A stretch of DNA of 64,000 nt from Flavobacterium subsaxonicum WB 4.1-42 = DSM 21790. GTDB taxonomy: Bacteria > Bacteroidota > Bacteroidia > Flavobacteriales > Flavobacteriaceae. Made by a program: the position numbers and the translations under genes. Location of the stretch: the NCBI RefSeq assembly GCF_000422725.1, contig NZ_KE383909.1:1287178-1351177 (forward strand). Reading direction: 5' to 3'. This document shows positions 55,595-64,000 of this stretch, piece after piece; position 1 is the stretch's first letter, and every line of letters begins with the position of its first letter. Below the pieces are notes generated by a model. It was not told where the DNA came from. It was given only the letters and a program-made list of their open reading frames with translations, and made no database searches.

Positions 55595-56266
55595 TTACCC
55601 TTCCTGCTTTTTATTCTTGTTCTTTTCGCGCCAGGCATGTGTTAGCGCTTTGTAATCTATTTTAAAGGCAGGGTCCTGCTTTTGCAATTTATGTTCCTGA
55701 AACGCTTTAATTAAAAAGCCCTCAATCATATAGTCTTCTGCAACGGTTGCAGGGTTGTAAGTAGTTTTTAAGTTAATATTGAACACCTTGGCTACCCTGT
55801 TAGACCAAAAGGCTTTCCAGCCGCTCTTATGCTCTTTTATCAAATCGAATGTAGACGTGCCCGTTTGCCTGTAAATTAGCTTAACCAATATCTGGCCCTC
55901 TTTGCGCGATAGTTTTTTAAGCTGTGCTTCAAACTCATCTTCAAGGTACTTTTCTACAATTTTGGCGTATTTTTTTTTCTCCTTATCAGTTTTAAGCTTA
56001 GACATGTTTACGCTAAGCATAGTAAGCCTGTCGGCAGCTATTTTAGCATACGGGTACACTTTTAGCGTACGCCTGCGCAAAGCCGACAGCAGTGCTTTAT
56101 CAGCGTCTGACAGACTGTCTTTAACGTTAGATATTACAATTTCCTGCAACTGCATGCTAAAGGCAATACTGTCTTGCACAATACTGTCTTTTACAGACAC
56201 CTGGGCTTCAATACCCAATGTAGCCAGGAGGAAAAATGCAAAACAAAGAGTGACTTTCATCTTCAA
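55595..56266 (-). CDS. DUF4294 domain-containing exported protein
   Basis: 223 residues with a signal peptide (FFLLATLGIEAQ). The DUF4294 core spans about residues 65-185: RRTLKVYPYAKIAADRLTML, a Lys-rich helix (SKLKTDKEKKKYAKIVEKYL), GQILVKLIYRQTGTSTFDLI and GWKAFWSNRVAKVFN. The C-terminal end is highly charged (REKNKNKKQEG). The family is confined to Bacteroidota and has no known function. It is divergent from the M42 peptidase gene, 74 bases away. Confidence 0.87.
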   Translation of the reverse strand: MKMKVTLCFAFFLLATLGIEAQVSVKDSIVQDSIAFSMQLQEIVISNVKDSLSDADKALLSALRRRTLKVYPYAKIAADRLTMLSVNMSKLKTDKEKKKYAKIVEKYLEDEFEAQLKKLSRKEGQILVKLIYRQTGTSTFDLIKEHKSGWKAFWSNRVAKVFNINLKTTYNPATVAEDYMIEGFLIKAFQEHKLQKQDPAFKIDYKALTHAWREKNKNKKQEG

Positions 56267-56340
56267 AAATTTATGTCAAAATTATGCAATTATACATAAC
56301 TCTGTAATGTTATTTATAATTTAGCCGAAAATTAAATTAT

Positions 56341-57429
56341 ATGTCATCAAAAACCATACTAAACGATGCTTCTTTAACCTTTTTAGAGAACTATTTAAAT
56401 AATGCATCGCCTACAGGCTACGAGTCGGCAGGACAAAAACTGTGGATGGAATACCTTACACCTTACGTAGATACCTTTATTACCGATACCTATGGCACTG
56501 CTGTGGGCATTATAAACCCCGATGCACCTTATAAAGTTGTAATTGAAGGGCATAGCGATGAAATTTCGTGGTACGTAAACTATATTACCGATAACGGACT
56601 GGTATATGTTATTCGCAACGGTGGCAGCGACCACATGATCGCTCCTTCTAAGCGTGTAAACATTCATACCAAAAACGGCATTGTTAAAGGTGTTTTTGGA
56701 TGGCCGGCCATACATACCCGTAACCGCGGTAAAGAAGAGCCTGCTAAAATTGAGACTATTTTTATAGACCTTGGCTGCAATACTAAAGAAGAGGTTGAAA
56801 AACTGGGCGTGCACGTGGGCTGCGTTATTACCTACCCGGATGAGTTTATGGTACTAAACGAAAACAAATTTGTGTGCCGCGCCATAGATAACCGTATTGG
56901 TGGCTTTATGATTGCCGAAGTTGCCCGTTTGCTTAAAGAAAACGGTAAAAAACTGCCTTTTGGTTTGTACATAACCAACTCCGTTCAGGAAGAGGTTGGA
57001 CTTCGTGGTGCCGAGATGATTACCCAGACCATTAAGCCGAACGTAGCTATTGTTACCGATGTTTGCCACGACAGCACTACCCCAATGATAGAAAAACGTA
57101 TTGAAGGCGATACCCAGATTGGTAAGGGTCCGGTTATTACATACGCTCCCGCAGTACAAAACAACCTGCGCGAACTTATTTTAGATACGGCCCATAAAAA
57201 CGAAATTCCGTTTCAGCGCCTGGCGTCAAGCCGCGTAACAGGTACCGATACCGATGCTTTTGCTTACAGCAATGGCGGTGTGGCATCGGCACTTATATCG
57301 TTGCCATTGCGCTACATGCACACAACAGTTGAGATGGTGCACCGTGAGGATGTAGAGAATGTTATTAAACTTATCTACGAAACACTTTTAAACATACAGA
57401 CCGAAGAAACGTTTTCTTATTTTAAATAG
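56341..57429 (+). CDS. M42 family metallopeptidase (aminopeptidase)
   Basis: 362-residue cytosolic di-metal aminopeptidase of the glutamyl aminopeptidase/tetrahedral TET family. Conserved parts: ASPTGYESAGQKLWMEYL, the metal His in VIEGHSDEISWYV, CRAIDNRIGGFMIAEVARLL (bridging Asp), NSVQEEVGLRGAEMI (catalytic Glu pair), TDVCHDSTTPMIEK and the last His in LRYMHTTVEMVHREDV. Removes N-terminal residues from peptides. The orphan membrane protein gene follows nine bases later but differs in composition, so co-function is doubtful. Confidence 0.94.
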   Translation: MSSKTILNDASLTFLENYLNNASPTGYESAGQKLWMEYLTPYVDTFITDTYGTAVGIINPDAPYKVVIEGHSDEISWYVNYITDNGLVYVIRNGGSDHMIAPSKRVNIHTKNGIVKGVFGWPAIHTRNRGKEEPAKIETIFIDLGCNTKEEVEKLGVHVGCVITYPDEFMVLNENKFVCRAIDNRIGGFMIAEVARLLKENGKKLPFGLYITNSVQEEVGLRGAEMITQTIKPNVAIVTDVCHDSTTPMIEKRIEGDTQIGKGPVITYAPAVQNNLRELILDTAHKNEIPFQRLASSRVTGTDTDAFAYSNGGVASALISLPLRYMHTTVEMVHREDVENVIKLIYETLLNIQTEETFSYFK

Positions 57430-57438
57430 GAAGTTACA

Positions 57439-58086
57439 ATGGATAGTCACGATTTGTATAAAAATAAGTTTAATAGAGAACTTGATAGGCGTAATCAATT
57501 AGACAATGCTATTAATGCTCCTGTTTTAGGAATAACTATTGTCATAACTTTAAATTCTTATTTAATTGAAAAGATAGGTTTTAAAGCCGATAATCACATG
57601 ATTACAACTCAATTAATATTTCTTTCTATCATAAGTATAACAATAATCTTTTCTCTGTTTTTTCTATTTTTATCATATAATAATCTATTCAAAGGATTTA
57701 ACTATAAGAATTTTGGATTACTTCAGGAATATAGAAATTATGAAAAAGAATTAGAAGCCTATAACATAACTCATTCATCTGAAAATTCACAGACTTTTGA
57801 ACAAAATATTGTTAATAAAATTATAGAATTAGCTGATAATCATACGCATATTAATGACAAAAGAGCATTAAATTTGTATAGATCAAAGACATTTACTATT
57901 TTTTCGTTGATTATAACAGTTGTGTTTTTAGGAATATTTGCAATAAATTCAGTAATAATCATGGATGAAGACAACAGGCCTGCTACAGTGCCAACAACGC
58001 CTCCACAAATTTCAAGGCCTGAACCGCCAAGAATGCCAGTGGATAGAATTGAGAAAGGTGAAGACTTTTTTCCCCTTACTAAATAA
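57439..58086 (+). CDS. AT-rich hypothetical membrane protein with Pro-rich tail
   Basis: 215 residues. A charged N-terminal helix (DLYKNKFNRELDRRNQLDNA) is followed by hydrophobic segments at about 26-44 and 57-80, a soluble helical region of about 70 residues, a third segment at about 152-175, and a Pro-rich tail (TVPTTPPQISRPEPPRMPVD). I do not recognise the family. Codon use leans strongly to A/T-ending Ile, Asn and Lys codons, unlike the flanking genes, which suggests recent transfer. It starts nine bases after the M42 stop and has its own terminator. Confidence 0.7.
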   Translation: MDSHDLYKNKFNRELDRRNQLDNAINAPVLGITIVITLNSYLIEKIGFKADNHMITTQLIFLSIISITIIFSLFFLFLSYNNLFKGFNYKNFGLLQEYRNYEKELEAYNITHSSENSQTFEQNIVNKIIELADNHTHINDKRALNLYRSKTFTIFSLIITVVFLGIFAINSVIIMDEDNRPATVPTTPPQISRPEPPRMPVDRIEKGEDFFPLTK

Positions 58087-58089
58087 TTT

Positions 58090-58125
58090 AAATCCCGCAT
58101 ACTCAACGTTTGCGGGATTTTTTTT
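58090..58125 (+). terminator. Terminator of the AT-rich membrane protein gene
   Basis: AAATCCCGCA-TACTCAACGTT-TGCGGGATTT followed by eight T in total. Confidence 0.85.
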
Positions 58126-58228
58126 GGTGCCTGGTTAAAAAATTTATAAAACCGGTATTATTGCCGTTAATGCGCTGTTTTAGACGGTAATATTTTGTAA
58201 ATTTATATACCAAAATAGCAGTACACTA

Positions 58229-59137
58229 ATGGAGTTTATAGATTATTACAAAGTGTTGGGCATAGATAAAAGCGCTACACAACCACAAATAAAAACGGCT
58301 TATAAAAAGCTGGCCCGCAAGCTGCACCCCGATCTTAACCCGGACGATAAAGAGGCTAACAAAAAATTTCAGCAGCTCAATGAGGCCAATGCCGTGCTAA
58401 GCGACCCCGATAAAAGGGCTAAGTACGATAAATACGGCAAAGACTGGGAGCGTGGCGAAGAGTACGAAAAATATGAGCAAGCTCAGCAGGGGCAAAGGCA
58501 GAGCTATGGTGGCGGACAGGCATCTGGCGGGTTTGGTGGCGATTTTGAGGGCGGCGACTTCTCTAACTTTTTTGAGTCGATGTTTGGCCAGCAGTCTCGC
58601 GGGCGCAGCAGGGCGCAATACAAAGGGCAGGATTATAATAGCACTGTATCGCTTACGCTACAGGAGGCTGCCACTACCCACAAACAGACATTTAGCGTAA
58701 ACGGCAAAAGCATCAGGATTACCGTACCTGCCGGTGTTACAGATGGGCAGACTATAAAACTGGCCAATCAGGGCGCACCGGGCAGCAGTGGAGGCCCCAA
58801 TGGCGATTTGTACATTACCTTTTCTGTAGCCAACTCGGCGCAGTTTAAACGCGTGGGCGATGACTTATATACTATTAAAGAAATAGACCTATATACCGCC
58901 GTGCTGGGTGGCGAAATACTGGTACCTGTTTTAGATGGTACCCTAAAGCTAAATGTGGAACCAGGAACGCAAAACGGTGCCAAAGTGCGGTTAAAGGGCA
59001 AAGGTTTCCCTATCTATAAGAAAGAGGGCGAATATGGCAACCTTTATGTAACCTACCAGGTTAGCATCCCGACAAATTTAACCGATAAGCAAAAGGATTT
59101 ATTTAATGAGCTTGCCGCTATCTCTAAAACTAACTAA
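58229..59137 (+). CDS. DnaJ-type co-chaperone (CbpA-like)
   Basis: 302 residues. The J domain (residues 1-70) has the HPD motif at 33-35 (LARKLHPDLNPDDKEA). A Gly/Phe-rich linker (GGQASGGFGGDFEGGDFSNF) and the two-part DnaJ C-terminal peptide-binding domain (residues 130-300: ITVPAGVTDGQTIKLANQGA, DLYTAVLGGEILVPVLDGTL) follow. It lacks the zinc-finger domain of true DnaJ, so it is of the CbpA class. It stimulates DnaK. The CbpM-type modulator follows two bases after the stop, which supports this assignment. Confidence 0.93.
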   Translation: MEFIDYYKVLGIDKSATQPQIKTAYKKLARKLHPDLNPDDKEANKKFQQLNEANAVLSDPDKRAKYDKYGKDWERGEEYEKYEQAQQGQRQSYGGGQASGGFGGDFEGGDFSNFFESMFGQQSRGRSRAQYKGQDYNSTVSLTLQEAATTHKQTFSVNGKSIRITVPAGVTDGQTIKLANQGAPGSSGGPNGDLYITFSVANSAQFKRVGDDLYTIKEIDLYTAVLGGEILVPVLDGTLKLNVEPGTQNGAKVRLKGKGFPIYKKEGEYGNLYVTYQVSIPTNLTDKQKDLFNELAAISKTN

Positions 59138-59139
59138 TT

Positions 59140-59439
59140 ATGGAAAGCAACGATTTCGATTTAATACCGGTGCAGACTGTTTACCTGCACTACCATATAG
59201 AGGCCGCATTTTTTACATCGTTATACGAATTGCAACTGGTTGAAATTACTACGGTGAACGATGCACAATACATAGCTGTAAACCATCTGCCACAGGTAGA
59301 AAAGCTTATACGCCTGCACAGCGATTTTAACCTGGATGCCGATGCCTTAGCAGTAGCAGCCCATTTGCTGGAAAAAGTAGATGGCCTGCAAAATGAGGTT
59401 AATTTACTGCGCAGTAAGCTAAAACTATACGAAGACTAA
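59140..59439 (+). CDS. CbpM-like chaperone modulator
   Basis: 99-residue all-helical protein of the MerR-like CbpM family, which binds the J domain of CbpA and inhibits it. It shows an early DFDLIPVQTVYLHYHI segment, LYELQLVEI, an RLHSDFNLDADALAVAAHLL helix as in CbpM, and a C-terminal coiled-coil VDGLQNEVNLLRSKLKLYED. The assignment rests on size, these segments and the two-base gap to the co-chaperone gene. A strong terminator follows. Confidence 0.87.
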   Translation: MESNDFDLIPVQTVYLHYHIEAAFFTSLYELQLVEITTVNDAQYIAVNHLPQVEKLIRLHSDFNLDADALAVAAHLLEKVDGLQNEVNLLRSKLKLYED

Positions 59440-59457
59440 ACGAGAATAGTATTAAAA

Positions 59458-59496
59458 CAAAAAATCCCGTAAGCGCACTGCTTACGGGATTTTTGA
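59458..59496. terminator. Terminator after the cbpM-like gene
   Basis: AAAAAATCCCGTAAGC-GCACT-GCTTACGGGATTTTT, a strong stem with A and T tracts, shared with the converging ABC-F gene. Confidence 0.9.
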
Positions 59497-59505
59497 TATT
59501 TATGT

Positions 59506-59527
59506 CCGTCAACTAATAACTGTCAAC

Positions 59528-59530
<3 letters not shown>
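59506..59530 (-). repeat. Post-stop GTTGACAGTT repeat, copy 2
   Basis: On the minus strand TAAGTTGACAGTTATTAGTT then GACGG, starting within the ABC-F stop codon. It matches the element after the lpdA stop at about 20 of 24 positions. Confidence 0.6.
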
Positions 59531-61189
<1,659 letters not shown>

Positions 61190-61265
61190 TTACAGCTTCT
61201 AATAATATTAGGCGGGCACTGTTTATTTTAACGGTATTTTAACAACATTAACAACTTATTAAAAA

Positions 61266-61273
61266 TATTTTTG
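61266..61273 (+). promoter_or_regulatory. -7 box of the TlpA-like gene
   Basis: TATTTTTG, 22 bases upstream of the ATG at 61296, matching TAnnTTTG. Confidence 0.45.
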
Positions 61274-61295
61274 CCATACACACTAAATTACCTTA

Positions 61296-62687
61296 ATGCA
61301 TAACTTTACTAAAGCCTGTTTACTGTTTTCTGTGTTGCTAATGCTCTGTTCGTGCAGCAAAGAACAAAATTATACGGCCTATTTTGGCGGCCAGGTGGTT
61401 AACCCCCGCACCCCCTATGTTATTTTTAGTAAAGACAATAAGGTTATAGATACTATAAAACTGGATAAAGACAACCGGTTTTTTGTCAAATTCGATTCGC
61501 TATCGCCTGGGCTATACAGCTTTAAGCACGACCCCGATTACCAGTATGTTTATTTTGACCGTAATGATAGCCTGATGGTATCCATCAACACGGCCGATTT
61601 TGACCAGTCGATTGTTTTTAGCGGCCGCGGAGAGGCCAAAAACAATTTTATGATGGAATTGTTTATACAGCAGGAAACCGATCGCCACAAGGCTTACGAC
61701 TTTTATAACTATGATTATGAAAGATTTAGAAAAGCAATAGATTCTACTTACAATCTTAGGGAGGCATTCTATAAACAAAATAAGGAGACTATTAAATGGA
61801 GCGAAGGTTTTGACTTTTATGCCCAGCAGCGCGTTAAGCTTAACTACTATACTAAAAGAGAATACTACCCCTATGTACACGCCCGCCGTACCGGCGAAGA
61901 GATAAAATCTAAACTGCCTAAAGACTTTTATGCCTACCGTAAAACGCTGAATTTTAACGATGCACGCCTAACCGACTTTTCGCCATTCCAAAGATATTTG
62001 ACGGCTATGCTTAATAATATGGCCATTACCCGCAGCTATAAAAACGGTAACGTTCAGGAGGATGCGCTGCGCGATAACATCAACAAGCTCAATATTGCCG
62101 ACTCGATGTTTGGAAAGAATGAGGGTATTAAAAATGATGTGCTTAACAACATTGCCTTTAACTACTTACTTGAAGACCAGAACATTGTAAATAACCAAAA
62201 GTTCTTAGAGCGCTACCTGCAACTATCTACAGATAACAGCCCCGATAACGAGATCAAGAAAATTGGCAATGCCATAAAACAGCTTAAAGAGGGCAACAAA
62301 CTACCGGCTATTGCCTTGGTAGACAGCACCAATAAGGCTTTTGATATTGACAACGATATCAAAAAAGAAACCGTAATTTTCTTTTGGACAAGCTGTGCCC
62401 GCGCACACCTTTTAAACGTGTACCAGCGTGTGGAAGAGCTTAAAAAACAGCACCCTAACGTACATTTTATAGGCGTTAACGTTGATAACGATACCGAGTG
62501 GAAAAAGACCATGGGGCTTTACAATTTTGATGCGGCCCAACAACTGCGAACTACTGATTTTGCGGCACTTAGAAACAAATGGGTGTTTACCAAAATTAAC
62601 CGTACCATTGTTTTAAATTCTAACGGCACTATTAAAAACGCCTTTACTAACTTACTGGATACCAGGTTTGAAGAGTTTTTAAAATAG
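61296..62687 (+). CDS. TlpA/thioredoxin-like lipoprotein with incomplete active site
   Basis: 463-residue lipoprotein (MHNFTKACLLFSVLLMLCSC; lipobox LMLCSC). Residues of about 25-110 form a DUF4369-like sandwich (YFGGQVVNPRTPYVIF, IKLDKDNRFFVKFDSLSPGL). A helical region follows. The last 140 residues adopt a thioredoxin-like fold (KLPAIALVDSTNKAFDIDND, ETVIFFWTSCARAHLLNVY, HFIGVNVDNDTEWKKTMGLY). The active-site CxxC reads CARA, with only the first Cys. Bacteroidota relatives act in periplasmic redox or surface processes; a classic disulfide reductase role is unlikely here. Confidence 0.85.
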   Translation: MHNFTKACLLFSVLLMLCSCSKEQNYTAYFGGQVVNPRTPYVIFSKDNKVIDTIKLDKDNRFFVKFDSLSPGLYSFKHDPDYQYVYFDRNDSLMVSINTADFDQSIVFSGRGEAKNNFMMELFIQQETDRHKAYDFYNYDYERFRKAIDSTYNLREAFYKQNKETIKWSEGFDFYAQQRVKLNYYTKREYYPYVHARRTGEEIKSKLPKDFYAYRKTLNFNDARLTDFSPFQRYLTAMLNNMAITRSYKNGNVQEDALRDNINKLNIADSMFGKNEGIKNDVLNNIAFNYLLEDQNIVNNQKFLERYLQLSTDNSPDNEIKKIGNAIKQLKEGNKLPAIALVDSTNKAFDIDNDIKKETVIFFWTSCARAHLLNVYQRVEELKKQHPNVHFIGVNVDNDTEWKKTMGLYNFDAAQQLRTTDFAALRNKWVFTKINRTIVLNSNGTIKNAFTNLLDTRFEEFLK

Positions 62688-62756
62688 GGTTTTATGTCGC
62701 ATTAAACCTGCGTCTGAAAATGTATAAATCTAACAATCCTGAAAGGTATATTCATA

Positions 62757-62792
62757 CAAAAGGCTGCCCATATTTAGGCAGCCTTTTGTATT
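62757..62792. terminator. Terminator between TlpA-like and nine-Cys genes
   Basis: CAAAAGGCTGCC-CATATTTA-GGCAGCCTTTTG, a perfect stem between converging genes. Confidence 0.88.
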
Positions 62793-62819
62793 GTATAAAT
62801 GCTAATTTATAGGTAATTA

Positions 62820-63065
62820 CTACGCCATTATTCTTGGGTAGAATACGGTGCACATCATACCTTCGCTTGCTTTGTTTGGGTGTGCGCAATGCTCTGTCTG
62901 GAACTTGGCACATTTTAAACAATCTGATTCTCTGCTTAATACGGCGCGAAACTCATAAGCCTGGCAGGCTTGTGTCTCGGCAGTAACTATTTCGTGTACG
63001 TTGCATAACTGCCCTTTTACATGGTGATCGCAGTTACCACAACAATTTGCTAATTTAATATCCAT
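62820..63065 (-). CDS. Cysteine-rich mini-protein (nine Cys in 81 residues)
   Basis: No signal peptide. Cys occur at residues 8, 9, 12, 21, 34, 49, 52, 60 and 72, in patterns such as CCGNCDHH and CLKCAKFQTEHC, with several His nearby. This suggests zinc or Fe-S binding in the cytosol. I do not recognise the family. It is monocistronic, with a -7 box 31 bases upstream and a shared terminator downstream. Confidence 0.72.
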   Translation of the reverse strand: MDIKLANCCGNCDHHVKGQLCNVHEIVTAETQACQAYEFRAVLSRESDCLKCAKFQTEHCAHPNKASEGMMCTVFYPRIMA

Positions 63066-63096
63066 AACGTTTTTCTTTTGTCGATTAGTAATAGAA

Positions 63097-63104
63097 CAAA
63101 TTTA
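63097..63104 (-). promoter_or_regulatory. -7 box of the nine-Cys protein gene
   Basis: TAAATTTG on the minus strand, 31 bases upstream of the ATG at 63065. Confidence 0.45.
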
Positions 63105-63233
63105 AGCAGAATAAATGTTAGAGAAATTCTAAATAACTGTATTTGAGCTATTTATAAATAGACCGTTTATAAATAAGGTAGGTAAAAACCTAATCTGCAA
63201 TAGTTTGCATATCGGCTTTATGATGCCCTTAAC

Positions 63234-63271
63234 ATGGAACGCGGATGCACGGATGCTGCGCAATCGCTGAT
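63234..63271 (+). repeat. ATGGAACGCGGAT repeat, degenerate copy
   Basis: ATGGAACGCGGATGCACGGA followed by TGCTGCGCAATCGCTGAT; a shortened, changed form of the unit at 63631 and 63829. Confidence 0.6.
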
Positions 63272-63439
63272 TTTATATATTTAAATTTTGAAGGCACTGA
63301 ACTCTGCTCCTGGGGTTTTTATCTCCGCACAAAAAAACAAAGTAAAAACCTACAATGTATATAAATTTAGCAGTATAAATATTACTTCCCTTTTTCTGCT
63401 TTGATAAAACAAGTATATACTGATAATCAAATTATTGTA

Positions 63440-63467
63440 TTTTGATATTTCACTTTCGGATTTTGGA
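63440..63467 (+). repeat. Dispersed repeat copy 4
   Basis: TTTTGATATTTCACTTTCGG then ATTTTGGA; shares the TATTTCACTTT core and downstream GGATTTTG with the copy at 8592. Confidence 0.5.
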
Positions 63468-63630
63468 ATGTGCCTTTTTTTTGCATTTTTATAAAAAGCT
63501 GCCAAGACAGCCGTGTATATACTTTACAGACCGCCTCCATGTCCAAAATTATCAATTTTTATTTACTGAAAGAATGGCTTCAGTACTACGGTTAGGGTTG
63601 TGTTGTAATTTTGTAGCCGAATGATGGGTA

Positions 63631-63679
63631 ATGGAACGCGGATGACACGGATGCAAGCAATCGCGGATTTAACGGATTT
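63631..63679 (+). repeat. 49-base ATGGAACGCGGAT repeat, copy 1
   Basis: Begins ATGGAACGCGGATGACACGG and ends CGCGGATTTAACGGATTT. Identical over all 49 bases to 63829-63877. Confidence 0.85.
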
Positions 63680-63710
63680 GGTTTTCGCTTGGCAGTCCAA
63701 TTAATAAGAC

Positions 63711-63814
63711 AGATTGCCGCGCTGCGTTGCACTGCGCTCGCAAAGACGTTGCGTGAAGAGTAGCACGTACTATACCCGCGCAAGTCTTTGCGAGGAGGCA
63801 CGACGAAGCAATCT
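63711..63814. repeat. 104-base imperfect palindromic repeat, copy 1
   Basis: Outer arms AGATTGC and GCAATCT, inner arms CGCAAAGACG and CAAGTCTTTGCG, with GC-rich sequence between. The right half GAGGCACGACGAAGCAATCT resembles a repeat family I recall from many Bacteroidota genomes. Confidence 0.8.
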
Positions 63815-63828
63815 CATCGTTGTATTTT

Positions 63829-63877
63829 ATGGAACGCGGATGACACGGATGCAAGCAATCGCGGATTTAACGGATTT
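63829..63877 (+). repeat. 49-base ATGGAACGCGGAT repeat, copy 2
   Basis: Identical to 63631-63679; it lies between the two palindromic units. Confidence 0.85.
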
Positions 63878-63918
63878 TTCATATATTGTCTTTGCAACGA
63901 AGTGTAGAAGCCCGAGTG

Positions 63919-64000
63919 AGATTGCCGCGCTCGGTTGCACTACGCTCGCAAGGACGTTGCGTGAAGAGTAGCACGTATTATACCCGTGCAAGTCTTTGCG
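63919..64000. repeat. Palindromic repeat, copy 2 (cut by window end)
   Basis: AGATTGCCGCGCTCGGTTGC, then CGCTCGCAAGGACGTTGCGT, ending CAAGTCTTTGCG at the last base. It is close to the first 82 bases of 63711-63814, with scattered substitutions. Confidence 0.8.

Larger units (their letters stand above)
63066..64000. other. 935-base gene-free region rich in repeats
   Basis: Beyond the promoter of the nine-Cys gene I find no credible gene. It holds three copies of an ATGGAACGCGGAT unit, one copy of the dispersed TTGATATTTCAC repeat, and two long imperfect palindromes, the last cut by the window end. Short open frames inside are made of repeat sequence. Confidence 0.7.

Noticed and set aside
63442..63971. 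Short open frames of 60-85 codons near the right end.
   Set aside because: They run through the dispersed repeats and palindromes, have no ribosome-binding or promoter context, and look like chance frames.
63234..64000. Possible CRISPR array because of repeated units.
   Set aside because: Unit sizes (49 and 104 bases), irregular spacing, unequal copies and lack of unique spacers of constant length do not fit, and no cas gene is near.

Overview
The window comes from a member of the Bacteroidota, most likely Flavobacteriaceae and close to Flavobacterium. The signs are a SusC/SusD pair, type IX secretion (T9SS type A) C-terminal tails, many lipoproteins with an LxxC-type lipobox, a Rho factor with a very long disordered N-terminal insert, families largely confined to this phylum (DUF4293, DUF4294, DUF6452, DUF6048), and repeated TAnnTTTG -7 boxes of the Bacteroidota promoter type. 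The genus is an inference. I see no tRNA, rRNA, CRISPR array, transposase or phage gene.

Layout. 1-16000 is mostly core: rho, a DUF4293 membrane protein, D-lactate dehydrogenase (ldhA), a lipoprotein followed by a frameshifted outer-membrane protein gene, a phosphodiesterase, truA, an ABC exporter, a CPBP protease, lpdA, an odd two-gene unit (GRDP-like protein plus a protein with a Cys/Gly tail), a protein that is nearly half lysine, an OmpW-like porin, a cysteine desulfurase and a lipoprotein.

16050-43709 is one glucuronoxylan utilisation locus. SusC and SusD import oligosaccharides. GH115 and GH67 alpha-glucuronidases remove (methyl)glucuronic acid. Two GH43 enzymes remove xylose or arabinose, a GH2 enzyme is present, and a CE4 deacetylase and an SGNH/SASA esterase remove acetyl groups. 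xylA isomerises xylose. UxaC, an SDR mannonate oxidoreductase, UxuA and a PfkB (KDG) kinase take glucuronate toward KDPG. An ExuT-type MFS carrier imports hexuronate and a LacI regulator sits at the end of the catabolic unit. No endoxylanase, xylulokinase, KDPG aldolase or hybrid two-component regulator is present. A shared DNA motif with core AACGTATTCGTAA recurs at six places in the control regions of this locus and looks like a regulon operator.

44000-63100 returns to housekeeping and conserved hypothetical genes: DUF5362, rocD, a WYL regulator, OsmC, DUF1697, rlmD, DUF6452/DUF6048, two tandem T9SS cargo paralogs, DUF4294, an M42 peptidase, an AT-rich orphan membrane protein, a DnaJ-type co-chaperone with its CbpM modulator, an ABC-F protein, a TlpA-like lipoprotein and a nine-cysteine mini-protein. 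63066-64000 is non-coding and filled with dispersed repeats, including long imperfect palindromes.
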